From Actinomycetes bacterium (GTDB lineage: Bacteria > Actinomycetota > Acidimicrobiia > Acidimicrobiales > Palsa-688), in the NCBI GenBank assembly GCA_021828475.1, contig JAJZIY010000009.1, forward strand, positions 1 to 64,000: a DNA stretch of 64,000 bases, written 5' to 3'. Both the position numbers and the translations under genes were made by a program. Below are positions 52,380 to 59,593 of this stretch, in pieces (within the stretch, counting starts at the first letter, position 1; each line of letters begins with the position of its first letter). Below the pieces are notes generated by a model, which had not been told where the DNA came from, made no database searches, and saw nothing but the letters and a program-made list of their open reading frames with translations.

Positions 52380-53618
52380 CTACAGCTGGTCCCGCAGCCT
52401 GACCGCCACCTCGTTTGCGAGCAGGCGGCCCCGCACGGTCAGCACCGCCCGGGCACGTCCCGGCACCGCCAGGGCACCTGCGGAGCCTCCGTCGTGCCCC
52501 GGCGCTCCCGCGAGGACCGTTTCCACCAGGCCGTCCTCGAACAACTCCTCAGGCACCACGCCAGCAGGCACCCCTCCACGGGTCCGTAGGGCGAGCATGA
52601 GCGCTTCCCGCCGCCTGTCGCCGGTCGCCAGGTCCTCGCCTGCCGCCTCCGGCGAGGCGCCGGACTCCACGAGGGCGCAGTAGCGCTCGGGGGTGCGGAC
52701 GTTCCACCAGCGCCGGGCCGAACCGCCGGGACCGGAGCGGTGCGAGTGGGCGGAACAGCCGACCCCGGCGTAATCGCCCTGGTCCCAGTACAGCCGGTTG
52801 TGGCGGCACTCGTGGCCGGGAAGGGACCAGTTGGAGATCTCGTACCAGTCGTAGCCTGCGGCCGACAGCGCCGCGTCGGCCATGAGGTACTTGTCGGCCT
52901 GGTCGTCGTCACCTGGGTAGCGCTCCGGCTGGCGCGAGAGGGGCGTACCCGGCTCCACCGTCAGCGCATAGGCGCTGAGGTGGGCCGGCGCCGGGTCGAG
53001 GCCGAGCACCTCCTCCAACGTGCGCTCCCACTCGCCGAGGGTCTCCCCGGCCGCCCCGTATATGAGGTCGAGGTTGTAGGAGGCACCGAAGCCGGCTTCT
53101 GCGGCCAGGCCAACCGCCCTGGCCACGGCGCCGGTTGTGTGCCGGCGGCCCAGGAGCTCGAGCACGCGGGGGACCATCGACTGGGCACCGAAGGACAGAC
53201 GGGTGACGCCACCACGGCTGTACTCGGCCAGCTTGGCGGCGGTGACCGTCTCCGGGTTGCACTCGACCGTGACCTCCGCCCCGGACGCCAGGCCCACGGC
53301 TGCCGATATGGAAGCCAGGATGCCGGTCAGCAGCTCCGCTGGCACCAGCGAGGGGGTGCCTCCCCCGAAGAAGACCGAGGTCGCCGGGCCTGCCGACCAG
53401 TCAGCCAGCCCGGCTGCCTGGGTGCGGCACGCCTGCGCATAGCGCTCCCAGAGGTGGCCCCGGTCGGTCCATGTGGCGAAGGCGCAGTAGTCGCAGCGGT
53501 GCGAGCAGAACGGCACGTGCACGTACACGCCGAAACCCACCGGCCTGGCCGCTCGAGCCCGTGGGGGGGAGGCACCTTCGGCGCCTGCGCCCCGGGTGCT
53601 GGCATGGACTGGCGCCAC
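52380..53618 (-). CDS. hemW: Radical SAM protein HemW (heme chaperone family)
   Basis: The 412-residue protein has the radical SAM cluster C-S-H-R-C-D-Y-C, then F-F-G-G-G-T-P-S-L and the HemW-type G-Q-G-like L-S-F-G-A-Q-S. HemW is a heme chaperone related to coproporphyrinogen dehydrogenase HemN. The start is uncertain. The GTG at 53618 is preferred because earlier ones would overlap the divergent fabD. Confidence 0.85.
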   Translation of the reverse strand: MAPVHASTRGAGAEGASPPRARAARPVGFGVYVHVPFCSHRCDYCAFATWTDRGHLWERYAQACRTQAAGLADWSAGPATSVFFGGGTPSLVPAELLTGILASISAAVGLASGAEVTVECNPETVTAAKLAEYSRGGVTRLSFGAQSMVPRVLELLGRRHTTGAVARAVGLAAEAGFGASYNLDLIYGAAGETLGEWERTLEEVLGLDPAPAHLSAYALTVEPGTPLSRQPERYPGDDDQADKYLMADAALSAAGYDWYEISNWSLPGHECRHNRLYWDQGDYAGVGCSAHSHRSGPGGSARRWWNVRTPERYCALVESGASPEAAGEDLATGDRRREALMLALRTRGGVPAGVVPEELFEDGLVETVLAGAPGHDGGSAGALAVPGRARAVLTVRGRLLANEVAVRLRDQL

Positions 53619-53644
53619 CTGTGAACGCGTAGCATACAAGGCTC

Positions 53645-54574
53645 GTGTTCGTTCTCCTCTTCCCCGGCCAGGGCGCGCAGCGGCCCGGCATGGGCACTCC
53701 GTGGCAGGCCCACCCCTCATGGGTGCTGGTCGGCGAGCTGAGCCGCGCCACCGGACGCGACGTGGCCCACCTCCTGCTCGAAGCCGACGCCGAGGAGCTG
53801 CGCGCCACCCGCAACGCGCAGGTCGCCACCTTCAGCGTGAGCATGGTGGCTCTCGACGCCCTGCGCCGCCACCTGGGCGCCGGGCTGCCAACCGACCGCA
53901 TGGCGGCCACCGCCGGCCACAGCCTCGGCGAGTACAGCGCCCTGACTGCCGCCGGCGCCCTGAGCCCTGCGGACGCGGCTCTGCTCGTATCCGAGAGGGG
54001 GGAAGCCATGCAGGCGGCAGCTCAGAGCGGCCCGGGCACGATGGCCGCCGTACTCGGCCTGCAGATCGAGCAGGTGGAGCGAGCCTGCGAGGGTCGGGAG
54101 CGAGCCTGGGTCGCCAACGACAACACCCCTGGGCAGGTCGTCATCGCCGGGACACAGGAAGGGGTCGCCGCCGCCGGTGCCGCCGCCATTGGCCTGGGCG
54201 CCAAGCGCGTCATCCCGCTCCAGGTCGGAGGTGCCTTCCATTCGCCACTGATGGCACCGGCTCAGCACCGCTTGGACGAGGCCCTGAGCCGGGCCGCCTT
54301 CGCCACCACGGTGCACCCTGTGGTGGCGAACGTGGACGCCGCCCCCCATACCGACGGCTTCGCCGGCCTGCTCTCGGCACAGCTCTGCTCGCGCGTCCGC
54401 TGGCGGGAGTCGCTGCTCGCCCTGGCCGGCCTGGGTGCCCGCACGTTCGTCGAGCTCGGCCCGGGTACCGAGCTCTCCGGGATGGTGCGCCGTTGCCTGC
54501 CGGACGCGGTACGGGCCAACGTTGCCGGACCGGCCGACCTCGAGGCGGCAGCGTCCGCCCTCAGCGCGAGCTGA
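53645..54574 (+). CDS. fabD: Malonyl-CoA:ACP transacylase
   Basis: This 309-residue enzyme begins L-F-P-G-Q-G-A-Q and has the serine nucleophile S93 in G-H-S-L-G-E-Y, and H199 in G-A-F-H-S-P-L-M, completing the Ser-His pair. It loads malonyl groups on acyl carrier protein in fatty-acid synthesis. The GTG start lies nine bases after a TAGCAT box (53630-53635). Confidence 0.93.
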   Translation: MFVLLFPGQGAQRPGMGTPWQAHPSWVLVGELSRATGRDVAHLLLEADAEELRATRNAQVATFSVSMVALDALRRHLGAGLPTDRMAATAGHSLGEYSALTAAGALSPADAALLVSERGEAMQAAAQSGPGTMAAVLGLQIEQVERACEGRERAWVANDNTPGQVVIAGTQEGVAAAGAAAIGLGAKRVIPLQVGGAFHSPLMAPAQHRLDEALSRAAFATTVHPVVANVDAAPHTDGFAGLLSAQLCSRVRWRESLLALAGLGARTFVELGPGTELSGMVRRCLPDAVRANVAGPADLEAAASALSAS

Positions 54575-54605
54575 GGCGCGCTGCCGCCCGTAGAGCCAGG
54601 ACGGC

Positions 54606-55121
54606 TCAGGCGTCCTGGGACAGCCAGCGCCGCCAGTCGCGCAGCCCCGCCTCCACGTCACGCGGCGACATGCGCACCACCTGCTCGGGAATGCGGCCCA
54701 CGACCGCTCTCCGGCGCGCGTAGTCGTGCGCGATGCCGGCGAAAAGGGGCTTGCGGAAAGCGACCAGATCGGCGGGGGCGCCCGGCAGGAAGCCCCACAG
54801 CCCGAAGGACCATTCCATGTCGTAGATGGTGGGCGCCCGGTGGAACAGTGAAGCCCTCCTGGTCCCACAGGCGAAGCAACCGGCCAGCATGTCCTGGTCG
54901 TGCTCGCCCTCGGCCAGTGCGGCCCTCTCGGCCAGGCGCTTGGCCAGCTTGAGCCCGTAGCCGAGATCGGGCCCCGTGGCACCGAAGCGCGGGCCCTGCG
55001 GCGCGCGGAGCGTGGCCAGTTCGGCCGGACGGTCCTGCTCCCAGTGCCCAGGGCTCGAAAGGCGGCTCGAGGGCCTCACCCTGTCCGTCGACACCAGGGG
55101 CACGTAGTCGGGTTGAGCCAT
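54606..55121 (-). CDS. Hypothetical protein, possibly conserved in Acidimicrobiia
   Basis: The 171-residue protein starts A-Q-P-D-Y-V-P-L-V and contains C-F-A-C-G-T-R (a C-x2-C pair), I-Y-D-M-E-W-S-F-G-L-W-G-F-L and a C-terminal basic helix. It lies downstream of cimA on the same strand. A TAAGTT box (55128-55133) six bases before the ATG suggests its own leaderless transcript. No function is assigned. Confidence 0.65.
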   Translation of the reverse strand: MAQPDYVPLVSTDRVRPSSRLSSPGHWEQDRPAELATLRAPQGPRFGATGPDLGYGLKLAKRLAERAALAEGEHDQDMLAGCFACGTRRASLFHRAPTIYDMEWSFGLWGFLPGAPADLVAFRKPLFAGIAHDYARRRAVVGRIPEQVVRMSPRDVEAGLRDWRRWLSQDA

Positions 55122-55130
55122 GGCTAGAAC

Positions 55131-56795
55131 TTACCCGAGCCGCTCGGGGCCCGGCCCCTGCGCGTCGGGGACGTGCTCGGGGACGGGGACGTGCTCGGGG
55201 ACGGGGACGTGCTCGGTGGCACCGGCGTGGAGAAGGCCGTAGACGATGGAGTCCGACAACGCCTGCCACGAAGCCTCGATGATGTTCTCCGAGACCCCGA
55301 TCGTGGTCCAGGTGCTTTCGCCGTCCGTGGAGTCGATGAGGACCCGGGTCACAGCCGCCGTGCCCGTCCCCGACTCCAGCACCCGGACCTTGAAGTCCGT
55401 GAGGTGGATGCGGGCGAGCTCGGGGTGCGAGCGGCCGAGCGCCTTGCGAAGAGCAGCGTCGAGGGCGTTGACGGGCCCGTTGCCCTCCGCCACCTCCATG
55501 ATCCTCTCGTCCCCGACGAAGAGCTTTATGCGCGCCTCGGTGAGGAAACTGCCGTCCTCGCGCAGGTCGGTGACGACCCGGTGCGACTCCAGCCGGAAGA
55601 ACGACTGCTTCCAACCCGTCGCCGCCCGCATGAGCAGCTCGAGGGACCCGTCCGCTACCTCGAAGTGGTAGCCGGCGTGCTCTAGCTCCTTGAGCCGGGT
55701 GACCACGAACGCTGTCTCGGAGTCGGTGAGATCCAAGCCAAGTTGCTGCGCCTTCAGGGCGACGGTGGACCGGCCGGACATCTCCGAGAGCACGAAGCGG
55801 TTGGTGTTGCCCACAGCCTCGGGGTCGACGTGCGAGTAGGCGCGCGGGGCGCGGGCGATGGCGCTGGTGTGGATGCCCGCCTTGTGGGCGAACGCGGACA
55901 CTCCGACGAAGGGCTGGCGGGGGTCGGGCGCCAGGTTGACGATCTCGGCGATGTGGCGAGCGACGGGCGTGAGCAGGTGCAGCCGGCCGGGCTCGAGTGT
56001 CTCGATGCCGAGCTTGAGCGTGAGATTGGCGACAACCGCCGTCAGGTCGGCGTTGCCCGTGCGCTCACCGTAGCCGTTGATGCAGCCCTGGACGTGGTCA
56101 GCACCCTCGAGCACGGCCGCGACCGAATTGGCGACGGCGCAGCCGGTGTCGTTGTGGAAATGGGCACCGAGCCGGCCGGGCGACATGGCCCGGACCTCGG
56201 CGACCACTCTGCGCACCTGGTGCGGGAGCATGCCTCCGTTGGTGTCGCAGAGCACAGGCGCGGCACCGACCTCGCGCACCACCCGCAGGAAGTCCGCGCT
56301 GAAGCCCGGGTCCTCCAGGTAGCCGTCGAAGAAGTGCTCCGCGTCCACCAGCACGGTCTTGCCGTGGTTGCGCAGGTAAGACACCGAGTCGGCCACCATG
56401 TCGAGGGCCTCGGTCGTCGTGGTGCGCAGGGTCTCGGTTATGTGCCATGGCGAAGCCTTGGCCACCAGGCACACATGGCCGGTACCGGCTTCCACCAGGT
56501 CGGCCATGACCGGGTCCGTCTCGGCTCTGCCACCGGCTTTGCGGGTGGAGCCGAAAGCGACCAGCCTGGCCGAGCCGAGCGCCAGCCCGCCCTGCCGTGC
56601 GCGCTCGAAGAACTCCTTGTCCTTGGGGTGGGCACCCGGCCACCCACCCTCGATGTAGTGCAGCCCGAGACGGTCGAGCTGCTCGGCCACCCGCAGCTTG
56701 TCCGCCACCGTGAGCGACAGGCCCTCGGCCTGGCTCCCGTCGCGCAGGGTCGTGTCGAAGATCTCTACGCTCGCCGGAGCGTTTTCAGCGGACAT
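55131..56795 (-). CDS. cimA: Citramalate synthase
   Basis: This 554-residue enzyme begins with D-T-T-L-R-D-G-S-Q-A-E-G, the DRE-TIM metallolyase pattern, and has G-A-H-F-H-N-D-T-G-C-A and H-K-A-G-I-H-T-S. Its C-terminal regulatory domain is like isopropylmalate synthase. CimA condenses acetyl-CoA and pyruvate to citramalate, the threonine-independent route to isoleucine. The last 20 residues are V-P-V-P-E-H repeats encoded by an 18-base tandem repeat. It overlaps ilvE by 11 bases. Homocitrate or isopropylmalate synthase is less likely. Confidence 0.9.
   Translation of the reverse strand: MSAENAPASVEIFDTTLRDGSQAEGLSLTVADKLRVAEQLDRLGLHYIEGGWPGAHPKDKEFFERARQGGLALGSARLVAFGSTRKAGGRAETDPVMADLVEAGTGHVCLVAKASPWHITETLRTTTTEALDMVADSVSYLRNHGKTVLVDAEHFFDGYLEDPGFSADFLRVVREVGAAPVLCDTNGGMLPHQVRRVVAEVRAMSPGRLGAHFHNDTGCAVANSVAAVLEGADHVQGCINGYGERTGNADLTAVVANLTLKLGIETLEPGRLHLLTPVARHIAEIVNLAPDPRQPFVGVSAFAHKAGIHTSAIARAPRAYSHVDPEAVGNTNRFVLSEMSGRSTVALKAQQLGLDLTDSETAFVVTRLKELEHAGYHFEVADGSLELLMRAATGWKQSFFRLESHRVVTDLREDGSFLTEARIKLFVGDERIMEVAEGNGPVNALDAALRKALGRSHPELARIHLTDFKVRVLESGTGTAAVTRVLIDSTDGESTWTTIGVSENIIEASWQALSDSIVYGLLHAGATEHVPVPEHVPVPEHVPDAQGPGPERLG
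55167..55216 (-). repeat. 18-bp tandem repeat at the end of cimA
   Basis: GGGGACGTGCTCGGGGAC occurs at 55167-55184 and 55185-55202, and partly at 55203-55216. On the minus strand it encodes a V-P-V-P-E-H repeat. It keeps frame, so copy number could vary. Confidence 0.85.
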
Positions 56796-57708
56796 GTTCC
56801 ACCCAGCGCCGGTACCTGTCCACCTCGCCGCGCACTGCGGCGCGGTACGCGTCCTGGATCTTTCGCGTCAGCGGTCCGGGCGTGCCATCTCCGACGACGC
56901 GGTCGTCCACCGAGCTGATGGGGACCACTTCTGCAGCCGTGCCCGTCATGAAGGCCTCGTCGGCCGTATAGAGGTCCGAACGCAGGATGTTGCCGAACTC
57001 GACCTCGGCACCGAGGTCACGGGCTATGGCCGTGACGGAGTCCTGCGTTATGCCCTGCAGCGCGCCGGCCGACACCGGCGGGGTGACCAGCCGGTCGCCA
57101 CGCAGCACGAAGATGTTCTCGCCGGTGCATTCACTGACATATCCTTGGGGCGAGAGCAGCACGGCCTCGTCGTAGCCGCTCTTCAGTGCCTCTGCTTTGG
57201 CCATCGAAGAGTTGATGTACATCCCGGTGCCCTTTGCGGCCGGTGGCATGGCATTGGGGTCGTGGCGTTGCCATGAGCTGATCTTGACCCGCACGCCGTT
57301 GCGGGTGCCCTCTTCGCCCAGGTACGCGCCCCACGGCCACACGGCGATCGCCACCTTGACATCGCAGTTGAGCGTCAACAGGCCCATCTCTCCGTAACCG
57401 AGGTAGACGAGCGGGCGTATGTAGCACTCGTCGAGGTTGTTGGCGGCCACCGTCTGCTTCACCGCGTCCACGATCTGGACCGCACTGAAGGGGATGTCCA
57501 TCATGAAGATCTTGGCCGAGTCGAAAAGGCGCCGAATGTGGTCCGTAAGGCGGAATATCCCCGGGCCCTGCGAGGTCGCGTAGGCCCTGATGCCCTCGAA
57601 CACCCCGCACCCGTAGTGCAGCGAATGGGTGAGCACATGGACGTTGGCCTCGTCCCATGTCACGAGCTCGCCGTCCATCCAGATGTAGTCGGTCTTGGTC
57701 AGAGGCAT
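56785..57708 (-). CDS. ilvE: Branched-chain amino acid aminotransferase
   Basis: The 307-residue fold-type IV PLP enzyme has Y-I-R-P-L-V-Y-L-G-Y-G-E, the PLP lysine K159 in P-P-A-A-K-G-T-G-M-Y, and E-C-T-G-E-N-I-F. It transaminates the 2-oxo acids of Leu, Ile and Val. The ATG lies three bases after the leuB stop, so it is in the leuB-ilvE-cimA operon. Confidence 0.93.
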   Translation of the reverse strand: MPLTKTDYIWMDGELVTWDEANVHVLTHSLHYGCGVFEGIRAYATSQGPGIFRLTDHIRRLFDSAKIFMMDIPFSAVQIVDAVKQTVAANNLDECYIRPLVYLGYGEMGLLTLNCDVKVAIAVWPWGAYLGEEGTRNGVRVKISSWQRHDPNAMPPAAKGTGMYINSSMAKAEALKSGYDEAVLLSPQGYVSECTGENIFVLRGDRLVTPPVSAGALQGITQDSVTAIARDLGAEVEFGNILRSDLYTADEAFMTGTAAEVVPISSVDDRVVGDGTPGPLTRKIQDAYRAAVRGEVDRYRRWVEHVR

Positions 57709-57711
57709 GTC

Positions 57712-58722
57712 TTACACCCTTTCGGAGATGGCGTCGCCGAACTGCTCGGTACTGAGCGGGCTCGCCGGTTGGTAGTCGTTGACAGCTTTGGTAATGCGCG
57801 CGGCTTCTTCGGCCAGCCCTAGGTGCTCGAGCATCATGGCCGCCGAGACGATGGCGGCCGTGGGGTTGGCCTTGCCCGTCCCGGCAATGTCGGGAGCGCT
57901 GCCGTGGACGGGTTCGAACATCGACGGGCCGGTGCGCGCCGGGTTGAGGTTGCCCGATGCGGCCCGACCGATACCGCCCGAGAGCGCACCTGCGAGGTCG
58001 GTCAGGATGTCGCCGAAGAGGTTGTCGGTTACCACGACGTCGTAGCGGCCCGGAGACTCCACCATGTAGATGCAGGCGGCGTCGACGTGGTTGTAGGCGG
58101 TGGCGACATCCGGGTGCTCGGCTGCGACCTCGTCGAAGGTGCGCTGCCACAGGTCGCCCGAGTAGTTGAGGACGTTGGTCTTGTGCACCAGGGTCAGGTG
58201 CCGGCGGCGGGACTGCGCCAGCCCGAACGCGTACCGCACACAGCGCTCGACGCCGAAACGGGTGTTCACGGAACCCTGTGTGGCCACTTCCTGGGGCGTA
58301 CCCCTGCGCAGCAAGCCGCCCTCCCCGGCATACGTGCCCTCGGTGTTCTCCCGCACCACGGCGAAGTCCACCGGCACGCCCGCCCCCACGCTGGCGGCAG
58401 CCCGGAACGGCCTCAGGTTCACGAACAGGTCCAGCTCGAAACGCATGCGCAGGAGCAGGCCGCGCTCGAGCACGCCGGGCGGCACCTCGGGCGAACCGAT
58501 CGCCCCGAGGAGGATGGCGTCGAAACCGCGCAGCTCGCCGAGGACGCTGTCGGGCAGGATCTCCCCGGTGGAGAGGTACCTCCTGGCCCCCAGGTCGTAG
58601 TCGACCGTCTCGAGCCGCGCGCCCGCGGCCCGGGCGACTTTGAGGGCCTCGGCTATGACCTCTGGGCCTATGCCGTCGCCGCCTATCACGGCTACACGGT
58701 GGGCGTTGTCAGTGGCGCTCAA
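57712..58722 (-). CDS. leuB: 3-isopropylmalate dehydrogenase
   Basis: The 336-residue enzyme has G-G-D-G-I-G-P-E-V near the start, the Arg-rich R-P-F-R segment, [12 protein letters not shown] and H-G-S-A-P-D-I-A-G. It oxidises isopropylmalate, and in the citramalate route also 3-methylmalate. The TTG at 58722 is the start because GAGGAGGAGC lies about 9 bases upstream. It is the first gene after a leader-peptide attenuator (58780-58948). Confidence 0.93.
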   Translation of the reverse strand: MSATDNAHRVAVIGGDGIGPEVIAEALKVARAAGARLETVDYDLGARRYLSTGEILPDSVLGELRGFDAILLGAIGSPEVPPGVLERGLLLRMRFELDLFVNLRPFRAAASVGAGVPVDFAVVRENTEGTYAGEGGLLRRGTPQEVATQGSVNTRFGVERCVRYAFGLAQSRRRHLTLVHKTNVLNYSGDLWQRTFDEVAAEHPDVATAYNHVDAACIYMVESPGRYDVVVTDNLFGDILTDLAGALSGGIGRAASGNLNPARTGPSMFEPVHGSAPDIAGTGKANPTAAIVSAAMMLEHLGLAEEAARITKAVNDYQPASPLSTEQFGDAISERV

Positions 58723-58779
58723 TTGCGGGCGCTCCTCCTCGTGCGGGATGGTCCTGGATGTCAGCTGCGCCCGGACATG

Positions 58780-58808
58780 AAAACGACCGCCCCTCTGGGA
58801 CGGTCGTT
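58780..58808 (-). terminator. Attenuator terminator ahead of leuB
   Basis: On the minus strand AACGACCGTCCC pairs with GGGGCGGTCGTT (12 base pairs, one U-G) around AGA, followed by TTTTC (58780-58783). It lies 26 bases after the leader peptide stop and about 60 bases before leuB. As a stand-alone terminator it would silence leuB unless an alternative fold formed. Confidence 0.9.
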
Positions 58809-58834
58809 CGACGCACACCCCGGGCGGGCGCGCG

Positions 58835-58909
58835 TCAACAGGTAATTACTACAGCCGGCTTGGCCGACCGCGTCTCGTTGACGCCGCTGGGTGCGGTGGT
58901 CGAGTTCAT
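58835..58909 (-). CDS. leuB leader peptide (24 aa, Val-Val-Ile)
   Basis: The ATG at 58909 opens a 24-residue frame that ends A-V-V-I-T-C and a TGA at 58835-58837. The Val-Val-Ile codons are GTA-GTA-ATT, which are rare in such GC-rich DNA, as expected for control codons. It is probably translated from a nearly leaderless mRNA. GCGTCAAC within the frame can pair with GTTGACGC around the stop. That second segment could pair instead with GCGTCGAAC, which enters the left arm of the terminator. Confidence 0.85.
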   Translation of the reverse strand: MNSTTAPSGVNETRSAKPAVVITC

Positions 58910-58919
58910 TGGCCTTCCT

Positions 58920-58948
58920 AGTATCGCAGCTGCGCCCGCCGTTCGCAA
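58920..58948 (-). promoter_or_regulatory. Promoter of the leuB-ilvE-cimA operon
   Basis: Minus strand -35 TTGCGA (58943-58948), a 17-base spacer and -10 GATACT (58920-58925). Transcription would begin only a few bases before the leader ATG. Confidence 0.65.
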
Positions 58949-59009
58949 CCACCCTCGGAGGCCTGGCCACGGCCGCGTATCGACGGCCCGCCCTGGTACC
59001 CTGCGCTGC

Positions 59010-59474
59010 ATGGCCACTACCAAGTTGTCGTCGGCGACCTTCGCGCGGTTGCAGGCAGAGTTGGACGACCTGAGGACCCGGGGCCGGGTCGAGATCGCCC
59101 GCGACATCGAGGCGGCGCGGGCGCTGGGTGACCTGTCCGAAAACGGCGACTACCACGCCGCCAAGGACGCGCAGGGCAAGATGGAGGCCCGCATACGCCA
59201 GCTCGAGGCCATGTTGAAGGACGCCGAGGTCGTCGACGGGGCACCTACGGGCGAGGTCGCCGCCGGTGTGACCGTCCGCTTGCGCTACGTCGGCGACGAC
59301 GAGGTCGAGAAGTACCTGGTCGGGTCAATCGAGGAACGGGACTCGGGCACTGCGGTGATCTCGCCGGGCTCGCCACTGGGCCAGGCGCTCATGGGGAAGC
59401 GCGCCGGTGCTGTCGTCGGCTACGAGGCACCGAGCGGCAAGCTCGAGGTGGAGATCGTCTCCGTAGGCGACTGA
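59010..59474 (+). CDS. greA: Transcription elongation factor GreA
   Basis: The 154-residue protein has an N-terminal coiled coil with G-D-L-S-E-N-G-D-Y-H-A-A-K and Q-G-K-M-E-A-R-I, then the FKBP-like C-terminal domain. It rescues backtracked RNA polymerase by stimulating transcript cleavage. The ATG follows a TACCCT box (58997-59002) by seven bases. Confidence 0.95.
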   Translation: MATTKLSSATFARLQAELDDLRTRGRVEIARDIEAARALGDLSENGDYHAAKDAQGKMEARIRQLEAMLKDAEVVDGAPTGEVAAGVTVRLRYVGDDEVEKYLVGSIEERDSGTAVISPGSPLGQALMGKRAGAVVGYEAPSGKLEVEIVSVGD

Positions 59475-59593
59475 GCGCGGCCGGGCGCCACTGAGCGCGG
59501 CCGACGCGAGCCACACCTTCCAAACTCGTCGGTGCCGACCTGGTACTTGGGCTCAATCTCGCGTCCCGAGCCGCCGACAAGGCCTGTACGGTC

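Noticed and set aside
58722..58950. T-box riboswitch for leuB
   Set aside because: No T-box stem I/T-box sequence is present; the leader is short and encodes a peptide with Val/Ile codons.
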